DNA from: KBS-83 sp051025295
GTDB lineage: Bacteria > Acidobacteriota > Terriglobia > Terriglobales > Acidobacteriaceae
DNA: 64,000 bases
Direction: 5' to 3' (one strand)
NCBI GenBank assembly: GCA_051025295.1
Contig: JBMGJV010000007.1
Shown one piece after another: positions 52,532-62,180 of the stretch. Under the pieces are notes generated by a model. It made no database searches and was not told the origin of the DNA. It was given only the letters and a program-made list of their open reading frames with translations. How positions within the stretch are numbered: position 1 is the stretch's first letter; each line of letters opens with the position of its first letter. The position numbers and the translations under genes are program-made.

Positions 52532-53770
52532 CTACTGCAGCAGGATGCCGACGATCGAGGCGGACATGAGGTTCGCCATGGTGCCAGCCAGCATCGCACG
52601 GGCGCCGAGCTGTGCCAGCTCCTTGCGCCTCTCCGGGATCAGTGCCCCGATGCCGCCGATCTGGATTCCGATGGAACTGATGTTGGCAAACCCGCACAGC
52701 GCGAAGGTCGCGATGGTGAATGAGCGCGGGTCGAGCGAACTCTTGAGAGCGCCTAGGTTTGAAAAGGCGATCAGTTCGTTCACGACCATGCGCGTGCCGA
52801 GCAGGTTGCCGACCACCGGTGCTGCGTGCCAGGGGATACCGATGAGCCACGCAACGGGAGCGAAGACCCATCCAAGGATCTGGTCGAGCGACGACGGGAA
52901 CGGGATGTGGCGCAGCCCGAGCCAGTCGTGCAGACCGCCCATGATGCCGTTCGCGAGCGCCACCAGCGCGATGAACGAAATCAGCATGATACCGACGTTG
53001 AACGCGAGGCGTCCGCCGTCGATGGTGCCGCGCGCGATTGCGCCGATCAGGTTTTCATCCTTGTGCTCTTCGCTTTTCGGCAGGTAAACGCGGCCCAGCG
53101 TGTCTGGTACCTGCGTCTCCGGTACCAGCATCTTCGCGACAAGAATCGTGCCTGGCGCGGTCATGATCACGGCCGCCAGCAGGTGTTTCGCCTCGATGCC
53201 GCGCAGGATGTACGCGGCCATGATGCCACCCGAGACATGCGCCATGCCGCTGGTCATCACGGTCATCAGCTCGGAGCGCGTGAGCCCGGGAAGGAAGGGC
53301 CGGATAGAGAGCGGGGCTTCCGTCTGGCCCATGAAGATGGATGCGGCGACGTTGAGCGACTCCGCGCCGGAGATGCGCATGGTGCGCTGCATGCCCCATG
53401 CGAAGGCGCGAATGACGAGCTGCATGATGCCAAGGTGATAGAGCACGGCGAAGAGCGCCGAGATGAAAATGATGGTGGGCAGCACCTGGAACGCGATGAT
53501 GGACCCGAAGGACGACTGCTGCTTTCCGAACTCGCCGAACAGGAACGAGGAGCCGGCGAAGGCATACGCGAGCAGGTGGTTGACTACGTCTCCGGCTCGC
53601 GCCATCGCAGTGCGGCCGAAGCTCCAGCGCAGCACCATGAAGGCGAAGACGATCTGGAGGCCCAGTCCCCAGGCAATGGTGCGGGCGCGAATGGCGCGGC
53701 GATCGGTCGAGAAGATCCACGCCAGAAGGAGCATGGTGACAAGACCGAGGACTCCGGTGAATCGTGCCAA
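52532..53770 (-). CDS. nupC: Concentrative nucleoside transporter (CNT family)
   Basis: A 412-residue inner-membrane H+- or Na+-coupled nucleoside importer. The CNT signatures are ASIFMGQTEAPLSIRPFLPGLTRSELMTVMTSGMAHVSGG, the second binding motif VVNELIAFSNLGAL and the FALCGFANISSIGIQIGGIGALIPERR stretch. About ten helices and hairpin loops as usual. It lies 32 bp downstream of pdp, in the order cdd-pdp-nupC, which fits import and catabolism of pyrimidine nucleosides. Confidence 0.95.
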   Translation of the reverse strand: MARFTGVLGLVTMLLLAWIFSTDRRAIRARTIAWGLGLQIVFAFMVLRWSFGRTAMARAGDVVNHLLAYAFAGSSFLFGEFGKQQSSFGSIIAFQVLPTIIFISALFAVLYHLGIMQLVIRAFAWGMQRTMRISGAESLNVAASIFMGQTEAPLSIRPFLPGLTRSELMTVMTSGMAHVSGGIMAAYILRGIEAKHLLAAVIMTAPGTILVAKMLVPETQVPDTLGRVYLPKSEEHKDENLIGAIARGTIDGGRLAFNVGIMLISFIALVALANGIMGGLHDWLGLRHIPFPSSLDQILGWVFAPVAWLIGIPWHAAPVVGNLLGTRMVVNELIAFSNLGALKSSLDPRSFTIATFALCGFANISSIGIQIGGIGALIPERRKELAQLGARAMLAGTMANLMSASIVGILLQ

Positions 53771-53802
53771 TCGATCGATCCTGTCTCAAAGAGGAAGAGG
53801 AA

Positions 53803-55155
53803 TCAGAGCAGCGGTGCCGAGCCCAGAGTATCGCGGGTGAGCACCTCATGCACCAGCGGCGTTGGCCGCGGCGGTGCGTCGGCGATGTCGATCGCATTCA
53901 GAAAGAGCGACTGCGGTTCGGTAAAGCGCGCCGGATCGTCGGTGAACATCGTGCACAGCAGGTCCCCGGTGCGGACCTCCGAGCCAGGCTTCGCGTGAAA
54001 CTCGATGCCGGCCTGGGGCGAGACAGGATCGCCGGCGCGCTCACGTCCGGCGCCGAGCCGTTGCACGGCCCAGCCGATCGCTGCCGTATCCATAGCGAAG
54101 ACAAAGCCGGAGCGGGTGGCGCGCAGCTCGCGGCGATGCGCAGGCGCCTGCTTCAACGCGGCGAGTTCACCGCCCTGTAGCGCGATCATCTGCTCGAACT
54201 GGTGCAGCGCGGAACCATCGGCAAGGTGGCGCTCTGCCTGGGCGCGGCCTGCTTCGGCACTATCGGTGACGCCGCCGAGGGTCAGCATCCATCCAGCGAG
54301 GGTGAGCGAAAGCTCGCGCAGATCGTTGCTGAGCGGGTGGCGCTCGCCGCCAAGGAGCGACAGGGACTCGAGCACTTCGACCCCGTTGCCTGCAAATCGC
54401 CCCAGTGGCTGCGACATATCGCTCAGCAGTGCTGCCGTTCGCGTGCCCGCACGCTCACCGGTCTCGACCATGAGGCGCGCCAGAAAACGCGCCACGGCGA
54501 GTGATTTGAGCATCGCGCCGGAGCCGGTCTTTACGTCCAGCACGAGCGCGTCGAGGCCTGCCGCGAGCTTCTTGCTCATGATGGAGGCGCAGATAAGGTA
54601 GGGGCTCTCGACCGCGCCGATGTGGTCGCGCAAGGTGTAGAGGCGCCGGTCGGCGGGCACCAGCTCCGTCGATTGGCCGACGATGGTGAAGCCCGCGGCA
54701 TCGATCACGCGGCGCATCTCGTCTGCGGAGAGCGTGGTGCGGTAGCCGGGGATGGCTTCGAGTTTATCGAGCGTGCCGCCGGTATGGCCCAGCGCACGCC
54801 CGCTGATCATGGGCACGCGCAGTCCCGCTGCTGCTGCGATGGGCGCCACGAGAAACGAAGTCTTGTCGCCGACGCCGCCCGTCGAGTGCTTGTCGACCGT
54901 CGTCTTCGCAGGGCCGCCGCTCGCCGGTGTGCGCAGGTCGAGCTGCTGGCCGGAGCCGCGCATCGACTCCGTAAGCGCGTGCACCTCCTCTGGCTCCATG
55001 CCGCGCAGGAAGGTAGCCATAAGGAAGGCGCTGAGTTGCGCGTCGTCGATAGTGCCATCGGCTGCGCCGCGGACGATGTGCGCGACCTGAGCCGGCGTCA
55101 GCGCGAGGCCGTCGCGTTTGCGGGCGACGATGTCGACCGTGTGCAGATCAGCCAT
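53803..55155 (-). CDS. pdp: Pyrimidine-nucleoside phosphorylase
   Basis: Phosphorolysis of thymidine/uridine/deoxyuridine to base plus (deoxy)ribose-1-phosphate. The 450-residue product has the helical N-domain (RDGLALTPAQVAHIVRGAADG, FLMATFLRGMEPEEVHALTESM), the phosphate-binding DKHSTGGVGDKTSFLVAPI, MISGRALGHTGGTLDKLEAIPG, SIMSKKLAAGLDALVLDVKTGSGAM and a C-terminal biotinyl-like PYNP domain (GIEFHAKPGSEVRTGDLL). ATG 55155 overlaps the cdd 3' end by 8 bp, so the pair is translationally coupled; 55167 is an alternative start. Confidence 0.95.
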   Translation of the reverse strand: MADLHTVDIVARKRDGLALTPAQVAHIVRGAADGTIDDAQLSAFLMATFLRGMEPEEVHALTESMRGSGQQLDLRTPASGGPAKTTVDKHSTGGVGDKTSFLVAPIAAAAGLRVPMISGRALGHTGGTLDKLEAIPGYRTTLSADEMRRVIDAAGFTIVGQSTELVPADRRLYTLRDHIGAVESPYLICASIMSKKLAAGLDALVLDVKTGSGAMLKSLAVARFLARLMVETGERAGTRTAALLSDMSQPLGRFAGNGVEVLESLSLLGGERHPLSNDLRELSLTLAGWMLTLGGVTDSAEAGRAQAERHLADGSALHQFEQMIALQGGELAALKQAPAHRRELRATRSGFVFAMDTAAIGWAVQRLGAGRERAGDPVSPQAGIEFHAKPGSEVRTGDLLCTMFTDDPARFTEPQSLFLNAIDIADAPPRPTPLVHEVLTRDTLGSAPLL

Positions 55156-55573
55156 GCACGAGGCCAAAGGTCAGAGGAAGCAGTTCTGCGAGTGTGCGCT
55201 GCTGCACCTCGTCCTGCAAGGGAAAGAAGACGGGCGCGTCGTCGGCCATGAACTCGGCAAGTACCTGCCGGCAGCCGCCACACGGAGGGCTTGCGGCAGC
55301 ATTCTGGTTTGCGACGGCCACCGCGGCGATGCGAATAGCGGGACCTTGCTCGGCAATGGCGCGAACGACGGCAGACCGCTCGGCGCAGATGGTTAGTCCA
55401 TAGGAGGCGTTCTCGACATTCGCCCCGGTCACGATCGTGCCGTTCTCCAGCAGCAACGCAGCGCCGACGCGGAAGCGCGAATACGGCGCATAGGCTTGGA
55501 GCGCGGCTGTCTCCGCGGCCTCCAGCAGTCGCTCTCTTGCTGCCTGCGAAATGGTAGCTGCGCTGCTCTGCAT
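55148..55573 (-). CDS. cdd: Cytidine deaminase
   Basis: Zinc enzyme deaminating cytidine and deoxycytidine to uridine/deoxyuridine. The 141-residue product (ATG 55573; the longer frame is not conserved) has YAPYSRFRVGAALLLENG, the TGANVENASYGLTICAERSAV motif with the catalytic Cys-Ala-Glu and PPCGGCRQVLAEF with two further zinc cysteines. Size fits the small tetrameric class. First gene of the salvage operon; its stop overlaps the pdp start. Confidence 0.95.
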   Translation of the reverse strand: MQSSAATISQAARERLLEAAETAALQAYAPYSRFRVGAALLLENGTIVTGANVENASYGLTICAERSAVVRAIAEQGPAIRIAAVAVANQNAAASPPCGGCRQVLAEFMADDAPVFFPLQDEVQQRTLAELLPLTFGLVHG

Positions 55574-55775
55574 CACGTCCGAGGCTACTGGGAAGGCTTT
55601 ACGCTTGCAACCGCCGGAGTGCATGGGTGCTTGCGTTGCCATCAACAGCCAACGCCGACACCTTCGGGGCCGGTCCGCGCACGGACCGCTTTCCTGAGAC
55701 CATAAAGAGTTGCATCCCTGCTAGCGCAGACGGCAATCCCGGCAGCCGCTTTCCCCGTCTGACGAACGAACGCCG

Positions 55776-58700
55776 ATGGCACGAGCGAAGACAACCCGCA
55801 GCAGTCCGGACCCAGCCGAGGACGCGCTCGCGCTGTTTCATCCCGTCACGGCAGAGTGGTTCCGCGCTGTGTTCGAGCGGCCTACGTCGCCGCAGGTGCT
55901 GGGCTGGCCGGCGATCGCGCGCGGCGACCACACGCTGATCCTCGCGCCCACGGGCACCGGCAAAACGCTGACCGCCTTTCTGTGGTGTCTCAACCGACTG
56001 ATGCTCGCGCCCCCACCAGCGGGCACGGTGGACACCTGCCGCGTGCTCTACATCAGTCCGCTGAAGGCGCTTGCAGTGGACGTGGAGCGCAACCTGCGCT
56101 CGCCTCTGGCGGGTATCGCCAGCATGGCGCAACGCTGCGGTGTCTCCGTGCATGAGCCGGAAATTGCGGTGCGCACCGGCGACACATCGCAGAAGGATCG
56201 CGCACTCTTCCGCCGCCGTCCCGCGGAGATCCTGATCACCACGCCGGAGTCGCTCTACCTGCTGCTCACGTCCGACGCGGCCGCGGGCCTGCGCAGCGTC
56301 GAGACCGTCATCATCGACGAGATCCACGCGCTGGTGCCGACCAAGCGCGGCGCGCATCTGGCGCTCTCGCTCGAGCGGCTGGCCGCGATCACGGATCGGC
56401 CATTCCAGCGTATCGGTCTATCGGCAACGCAGCGCCCGCTTGAGGAGGTCGCGCACTTTCTCGCCGGGGTCGATGCTGCGGTCGAGAGTTCGATCCCGCC
56501 CGAGCCGGTTGAGCAAGCCGGGAACGAATTAGCGGAAGAGATGGAGGCCGGCTACACGCAAGACGAAACCGCAGAGGCGATTGCTGCGCGTGAAGAGCAG
56601 GTCGTGCGCTTCCGCCCGGTCACGATCGTGAATGCGAGTGAGCCGAAGAAGCTGGAGCTGCGCATCGAGGTCCCGGTCGAGGACATGGCGAAGCTCGGCC
56701 AGCCCATCGAGCTGCCAAGTGGCGCGGCATCGCAGGGGCCGAAGCGCGCTTCGATCTGGAGCGCAATTCATCCTCGGCTGCTGGAGATTGTGCGCGAGCG
56801 TACCTCGACGCTGATCTTTGTGAACAACCGCCGCACGGCGGAGCGATTGGCTGGCGCCATTAACGAGCTTGCGAATGAGCCGGTGGCGCGCGCGCATCAC
56901 GGCTCGCTCGCCGCGTCGCAGCGATCGGAGATCGAAGAGCTGTTGAAAGCGGGCAAGATCAAAGCGCTGGTGTGCACGTCGTCGCTCGAACTGGGCATCG
57001 ACATGGGCGCGGTCGATCTCGTCATCCAAATCGAAGCGCCGCCATCCGTGGCGAGCGGCATGCAGCGCATCGGCCGTGCGGGGCATCGTGTGGGCGCGGC
57101 CAGCGACGGCATCATCTTCCCGAAGTACCGCGCCGACCTGGTGGCGTGCGCGGCGGTGACGCGCGCGATGCACGAAGGACTGGTGGAATCGACACGCTAC
57201 CTCCGCAACCCGCTCGATGTGCTGGCGCAGCAGATGGTCGCGACGGTGGCGCAACCGCCGCGCGTGGTGATCACGCCACGAAAGCGCAAAGAGGCTCCAC
57301 CGCCTGCGGAGATCCCGGTGGAGGACTTGTTCCGCATTGTGCGCGGGGCCGCGCCCTTTGCCGAGCTGAGTCGCGGCGCCTTTGAGGGTGTGCTCGATCT
57401 ACTGGCGGGTCGTTATCCGTCTGACGAGTTCAGCGAATTGCGGCCGAGGCTCACGTGGGACCGCACGACAAGCGTGCTCACTCCGCGCGATGGCTCGAAG
57501 ATGCTGGCGATCCTGAACGGCGGCACGATTCCCGATCGCGGTCTCTATGGCGTCTTTCTGTCGGGAACAGAGGGGCGGCCGGTGCGCGTTGGCGAACTCG
57601 ACGAGGAGATGATCTTCGAGAGCCGCACGGGCGACACCTTCATCCTGGGCGCGACGACCTGGCGCATCGATGAGATCACGCACGATCGCGTGCTTGTATC
57701 GCCCGCCCCGGGCGAGCCGGGAAAGATGCCGTTCTGGCATGGCGACATAGCAGGGCGACCGCTTGAGTTTGGCCGGCGCATCGGTGCACTGGTCCGCGAA
57801 CTGCGGGAGATGCCGCGCAATGCCGCGCTGGCGCGGCTGACGCGCGAGCACGATCTGGACCCGCAGGCGGCGGAGAACCTGCTGCGCTTCCTTGCAGATC
57901 AGGAGCTCGCAACGACGGCGGTGCCGGACGATCGCACCATCGTGATCGAGCGCGTGCGCGACGAACTCGGTGACTGGCGTGTGTGCGTGCTGACACCCTT
58001 CGGCAGCCGGGTGCATGCGCCGTGGGCCATGGCCATCAGCGCGCGGCTGCGCGCCGCGGGTGGCCCCGACGTCGAGGTGATGTGGGCCGACGATGGCTTC
58101 GTGTTGCGCTTTCCGGAGTCGGACGCGCCACCCGATGCGGACACCATCCTGCTCGATCCGAGTGAGGCGAGCGACCTGGTGCTGCGACAGCTTGGGTCCA
58201 CCGCGCTGTTTGCAGCGAAGTTCCGTGAGAGCGCCGCGCGCGCACTGCTGCTGCCGCGCCGCCGCGCCACTGGCCGCGCCCCGCTGTGGGCGCAGCGCAA
58301 GCGCGCGTATGACCTGTTGAGTGTGGCCGCACGTTATCCCGCGTTTCCTATGCTGCTTGAGGCATATCGCGAATGCGTGCGCGATGTGTTCGACATGCCG
58401 GCATTCCTCGAGGTGTTGCGCTCGGTCATCGCACGCACCACGCGCGTGCACGTCGCCGATTCGAAGACGCCGTCGCCGTTTGCCGCGTCGCTGCTGTTCA
58501 GCTACGTGGCCAACTATATCTACGAAGGCGATGCACCCCTGGCGGAGCGCCGGGCGCAGGCGCTCTCGATTGACCAGGAGCAGTTGCGCGAGCTGCTGGG
58601 CGATGCCGATCTCCGCGAGCTGCTCGATGTGGATGCAATCGCCGAGGTCGAGGATCAGTTGCAGGCGCTGCTCGAGAATCAGAAGGCGCGTGGGGCAGAC

Positions 58701-60572
58701 GGCATCCACGACCTGCTGCTACGGCTCGGCGATCTGAATCGTGCAGAGCTGCTGCGACGGTTGGCCGCGCCGGATGTAGCAATCCACACCGAGCGCCTGC
58801 TGCGAGCAAACCGGCTGCTTGAGATCCGCATGGCCGGGGAGAAGCGGCTGATCGCAGTCGAGGACGCGGCGCGGTATCGCGATGCGCTCGGCATCCCGCT
58901 GCCGCCGGGGCTGCCGAAGGCGCTGCTCGCGCCGGTGGCGCAGCCGCTGCTGGAACTGGTGCGCCGCTACGCGCGCTCGCATGGGCCGTTCACGCAAGCA
59001 GAGGTGGCGAAGCGCTTCGAGCTCTCAGCAGAGCAGGTGGATGCGCCGCTGCGGCGACTGCTGCTCGACGGGCGCATCGTGGAGGGTGGGTTCCGTCCCG
59101 GCGGCATTCATCGCGAGTGGTGCGATGTTGAAGTGCTGCGGCTGATCCGGCGCAAGTCACTCGCGAAGTTACGAAAAGAGGTTGAGCCGGTTGAGCAGCA
59201 GATGCTCGCGCGCCTGGGCACGCACTGGCAAGGTGTGCTGCAGCGACGCCGCGGGCTCGATTCGCTGCTCGATACCATCGAAAACCTTCAGGGTGCGCCG
59301 CTACCGGCATCACTGATCGAGACCAGCATCTTGCCGGCGCGGCTCTCCAACTACGCGCCCGGGCAACTCGACACGTTGATCGCAGCGGGCGAAGTGATCT
59401 GGATCGGACTGGATCCGCTGGGCGAGCACGATGGACGCATTGCACTGTACCTCTCGGACCGACTGCGCGACCTGCTGCCACCGCAACGACAGAACGCGTT
59501 GGCGGCGGTCGATCTGAGTCCGCGCGAGCAGCAGGTGCTGGAGCAGCTCGAACGCGGCGGTGCGAGCTTCTTTGCGCAACTGCACGATGCGCTTGGTGGC
59601 GGTTATCCCGGCGAAACGCTCGATGCGCTGTGGACGCTGGTCTGGCGTGGGCTGGTGACGAACGACACGTTCCACGCCCTGCGTGCGTACACGACACGGC
59701 CAGCAGGCGGTCGACATGCAAAGCGTTCGCACACCAGCGGCGCGCAGGTGGCCGCCTTCCGTTCACGCCGCACCACGCCACCCAGCGCGCAGGGGCGATG
59801 GACACTGGTGCCGCAGGCTGCCGCTGCCGATCCCGCGGCGGCGACGCAGTGGAGCCATGCGTTAGCGAATCAACTGCTCGCACGTTATGGCGTGCTGACC
59901 CGCGAAAGTGTCGCGCTCGAAAATCTGCCGGGCGGCTTCAGCGCAGTCTATGACGTGTTGAAAGCGATGGAGGAAAGCGGGCGCATTCGGCGTGGCTATT
60001 TTGTCGCCGGGCTCGGAGCGACACAGTTTGCGCTGCCTGCGGCGGTGGATCTGCTGCGCTCGCTTCGCCAACAGGCCACGCCGGAGAAGCCGGAAATGGT
60101 CTTGCTGGCGGCGACCGATCCTGCGAATCCCTACGGCGGAACACTGCGCTGGCCGCAGCCGGACTCGACCGGAGATACGGTCCCAGAGGATCAGCCGCGC
60201 AGCCTGACCCGCAGTGTTGGCGCGAGCGTCGTTCTGCGCAATGGCGAGCTGGTGGCGTACCTGCGGCGCAGTAATCCAAACCTTCAGGTCTTTCTGCCAG
60301 CGGAGGAGCCGGAGCGCTCGCATGCCGCGCGCGATCTGTCACAGTTCCTGGTGCATATGACGCAGGAAGAGATGCGCCAGCGCGAGGCGGAGCGAGGTGC
60401 TGGGCTGCTGATCGCGGAGGTGAATGGGCAACCTGTCGGCACTCATTTTCTCGCGCGCTTCCTGCAGGATGCAGGCTTCCAGGTTGCCCCGACCGGGTTC
60501 AACGTGCGGCGCACCTTGATGCCCGCATGGGCACAGCCCGCCGCCGCATCCAACCCGACGGAGGTGCAATAA
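55776..60572 (+). CDS. lhr: Lhr-type ATP-dependent helicase
   Basis: A 1598-residue superfamily 2 DNA helicase (large helicase-related), a 3'-5' DNA/RNA-DNA unwinding enzyme linked to repair. The core has Walker A ILAPTGTGKTLTAFLW near residue 56, ISPLKALAVDV, TTPESLYLLLTS, the DEIH box IIDEIHALVPTKRG near 179, LSATQRPLEEVA, then LIFVNNRRTAERLAG, SSLELGIDMGAVDLVIQIEAP and QRIGRAGHRVG. It continues into the Lhr-core winged helix/beta-barrel (LRTGDTFILGATTWRID-like) and a long C-terminal extension. ATG 55776. The stop is followed immediately by the nei start, so the two are certainly co-expressed. Confidence 0.95.
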   Translation: MARAKTTRSSPDPAEDALALFHPVTAEWFRAVFERPTSPQVLGWPAIARGDHTLILAPTGTGKTLTAFLWCLNRLMLAPPPAGTVDTCRVLYISPLKALAVDVERNLRSPLAGIASMAQRCGVSVHEPEIAVRTGDTSQKDRALFRRRPAEILITTPESLYLLLTSDAAAGLRSVETVIIDEIHALVPTKRGAHLALSLERLAAITDRPFQRIGLSATQRPLEEVAHFLAGVDAAVESSIPPEPVEQAGNELAEEMEAGYTQDETAEAIAAREEQVVRFRPVTIVNASEPKKLELRIEVPVEDMAKLGQPIELPSGAASQGPKRASIWSAIHPRLLEIVRERTSTLIFVNNRRTAERLAGAINELANEPVARAHHGSLAASQRSEIEELLKAGKIKALVCTSSLELGIDMGAVDLVIQIEAPPSVASGMQRIGRAGHRVGAASDGIIFPKYRADLVACAAVTRAMHEGLVESTRYLRNPLDVLAQQMVATVAQPPRVVITPRKRKEAPPPAEIPVEDLFRIVRGAAPFAELSRGAFEGVLDLLAGRYPSDEFSELRPRLTWDRTTSVLTPRDGSKMLAILNGGTIPDRGLYGVFLSGTEGRPVRVGELDEEMIFESRTGDTFILGATTWRIDEITHDRVLVSPAPGEPGKMPFWHGDIAGRPLEFGRRIGALVRELREMPRNAALARLTREHDLDPQAAENLLRFLADQELATTAVPDDRTIVIERVRDELGDWRVCVLTPFGSRVHAPWAMAISARLRAAGGPDVEVMWADDGFVLRFPESDAPPDADTILLDPSEASDLVLRQLGSTALFAAKFRESAARALLLPRRRATGRAPLWAQRKRAYDLLSVAARYPAFPMLLEAYRECVRDVFDMPAFLEVLRSVIARTTRVHVADSKTPSPFAASLLFSYVANYIYEGDAPLAERRAQALSIDQEQLRELLGDADLRELLDVDAIAEVEDQLQALLENQKARGADGIHDLLLRLGDLNRAELLRRLAAPDVAIHTERLLRANRLLEIRMAGEKRLIAVEDAARYRDALGIPLPPGLPKALLAPVAQPLLELVRRYARSHGPFTQAEVAKRFELSAEQVDAPLRRLLLDGRIVEGGFRPGGIHREWCDVEVLRLIRRKSLAKLRKEVEPVEQQMLARLGTHWQGVLQRRRGLDSLLDTIENLQGAPLPASLIETSILPARLSNYAPGQLDTLIAAGEVIWIGLDPLGEHDGRIALYLSDRLRDLLPPQRQNALAAVDLSPREQQVLEQLERGGASFFAQLHDALGGGYPGETLDALWTLVWRGLVTNDTFHALRAYTTRPAGGRHAKRSHTSGAQVAAFRSRRTTPPSAQGRWTLVPQAAAADPAAATQWSHALANQLLARYGVLTRESVALENLPGGFSAVYDVLKAMEESGRIRRGYFVAGLGATQFALPAAVDLLRSLRQQATPEKPEMVLLAATDPANPYGGTLRWPQPDSTGDTVPEDQPRSLTRSVGASVVLRNGELVAYLRRSNPNLQVFLPAEEPERSHAARDLSQFLVHMTQEEMRQREAERGAGLLIAEVNGQPVGTHFLARFLQDAGFQVAPTGFNVRRTLMPAWAQPAAASNPTEVQ

Positions 60573-61469
60573 GTGCCCGAGGGAGATACGATCTTTCGCT
60601 CTGCCCGAGCCCTTGGCCGAGCACTCGAGGGCAAGCCCATCGTGCGCTTTGAGACGGCGCTGGCGCCGCTGGCCTCTGTGAACGACGACACACCGGTCGC
60701 GGGGCGCACGGTCGAGTCCGTCGAGTCGCGCGGCAAATGGCTGCTGATTCGCTTCTCGGGAGATCTGATCCTTGTGACTCACATGCTGATGTCAGGCTCG
60801 TGGCACATCTACCGAGTCGGTGAGCGCTGGCGGCGGCCCCGGCGCGATATGCGCGTCGCCGTCGCAACCGAAGATTTCGAAGCGGTCGCCTTCAACGTGC
60901 CGGTTGCGAAGTTCTTCACGGAGCGCACGCTCGCGCGCAACTCGGCGATCCCCGGGCTCGGTCCAGATCCGCTGGCTACGGGCTTCGATCGCAACGAGGC
61001 GGAGACGCGCATCCGCGCCCATGCTGACGAAGAGATCGCGAACGTGCTGCTCAACCAGAGGGTGATGGCGGGGCTCGGCAACGTTTACAAGAGCGAGGTG
61101 CTGTTCGCGTGCGGCGTGCACCCTTATCGCCTGGTCAGGACCTTGACGAATGCCGAGATCGATTGCCTGATCGAGCGCTCGCAGCGCTTTCTCGCGGCCA
61201 ACGTGAAGGACGGCGTGCGCGAAGGCATCGTGACCTACACGGGCGCGCGCCGCACCACGCATGCGTCCGACCCAGGAGAGCGGCTGTGGGTCTACGGGCG
61301 GCAAGGCAAGGAGTGCCGCCGTTGCGGAGCAGCAGTCCGCATGCGCAAGCAGGGCCCGGCAGCACGCTCGACATACTGGTGTCCAAGCTGTCAGCCGGAA
61401 TCCGCAGGGATGGAGCCGGTCGAGGGCTGGTCGAATCCGATCCGCCGCACGCGCGTCGGCTGCAGCTAG
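60573..61469 (+). CDS. nei: Endonuclease VIII-like DNA glycosylase (Nei/Fpg family)
   Basis: Base-excision repair glycosylase with AP lyase activity for oxidised bases. The 298-residue product starts at GTG 60573, one base after the lhr stop. The N-terminus is PEGDTIFRSARALGRAL, with the catalytic proline and glutamate, and the Gly-Asp-Thr of the Nei group. Further features are the lysine in SRGKWLLIRFSGDLILVTHMLMSG, the H2TH domain (NVLLNQRVMAGLGNVYKSEVLFACGVHPY) and a zinc finger with CRRCG and CPSCQ. The arginine required at the finger tip lies in the GRQGKE region. The close link to lhr resembles the lhr-nei order in Mycobacterium. Confidence 0.94.
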   Translation: MPEGDTIFRSARALGRALEGKPIVRFETALAPLASVNDDTPVAGRTVESVESRGKWLLIRFSGDLILVTHMLMSGSWHIYRVGERWRRPRRDMRVAVATEDFEAVAFNVPVAKFFTERTLARNSAIPGLGPDPLATGFDRNEAETRIRAHADEEIANVLLNQRVMAGLGNVYKSEVLFACGVHPYRLVRTLTNAEIDCLIERSQRFLAANVKDGVREGIVTYTGARRTTHASDPGERLWVYGRQGKECRRCGAAVRMRKQGPAARSTYWCPSCQPESAGMEPVEGWSNPIRRTRVGCS

Positions 61470-62161
61470 GAGAGCGGTTGGACGAGCGCGGGAGTGCTCA
61501 TGGCCAGGCCATGCATCCGCAGCGCTTCCTTCAGGTCATGATCGGTCGGGTCGATTGCGGACGAGGTCGTCTCGCGCAGTGGAAAGGGCTCGAACAGCGC
61601 CCAGTTCTCGAGCGAGTGTCCGTAACGCGAGCGATAGACAATGCCCTCGAAGCCTTCGCGAAAGGCGATCAGCGAGGCCTGCTGAGTCAGCGCTCGTGGC
61701 CGTGCACTCTGCAGCGTGGATGCGTCGATGTCATCAAGACCGAGCGAGAGAGCATGGCTGGCGAGCTCGCGGCGAAGATATGCGATCCATTCACCGGCGT
61801 AGATGTCTGCATAGCGACCCTCGATGCTCGCCGTGCCCATGGTTCGCTGCGTGGCCCAGTCGAGTGGAACAGAGCCGGGCGGCACGAAATCGTCCGCGCC
61901 TTCGATCTCGGCCAGTTCGGCGAGCAGCGTGAGGTCAGGCCGAAAGCGCGCCAGGGTCTCGAGAAAACAGCTCAGCCGCTGTGACGAAGCGTAGAGCACA
62001 CGGTAGTAGGCCTGCGGGTCGTCGAAGCGATTGCCGAAGGTACCGTCGGAGTGGGCGTGCGCCCAGTCGGGCGGGCTCCACGCATTAGGGCGCCGGCCTA
62101 GGCGATACACCGGACCTGCGGGCACACGGGATTCAAGGGTGAAGCTGGCACTCGAGGGCAT
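61466..62161 (-). CDS. RES-domain toxin (NAD-degrading)
   Basis: A 231-residue RES-family protein, the toxin of Xre-RES modules; characterised members hydrolyse or phosphorolyse NAD+. It shows VYRLGRRP (Arg20), FGNRFDDPQAYYRVLYASSQRLSCFLETLARFRPD (Glu68) and FEGIVYRSRYG (Ser178), the R-E-S triad in order, and ENWALFEPF at the C-terminal side. Length is within the usual range. It lies 19 bp downstream of its antitoxin gene on the same strand and converges on nei with a 4-bp overlap of stops. Confidence 0.88.
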   Translation of the reverse strand: MPSSASFTLESRVPAGPVYRLGRRPNAWSPPDWAHAHSDGTFGNRFDDPQAYYRVLYASSQRLSCFLETLARFRPDLTLLAELAEIEGADDFVPPGSVPLDWATQRTMGTASIEGRYADIYAGEWIAYLRRELASHALSLGLDDIDASTLQSARPRALTQQASLIAFREGFEGIVYRSRYGHSLENWALFEPFPLRETTSSAIDPTDHDLKEALRMHGLAMSTPALVQPLS

Positions 62162-62180
62162 GCGTCAGGCAGGGCTCGGA

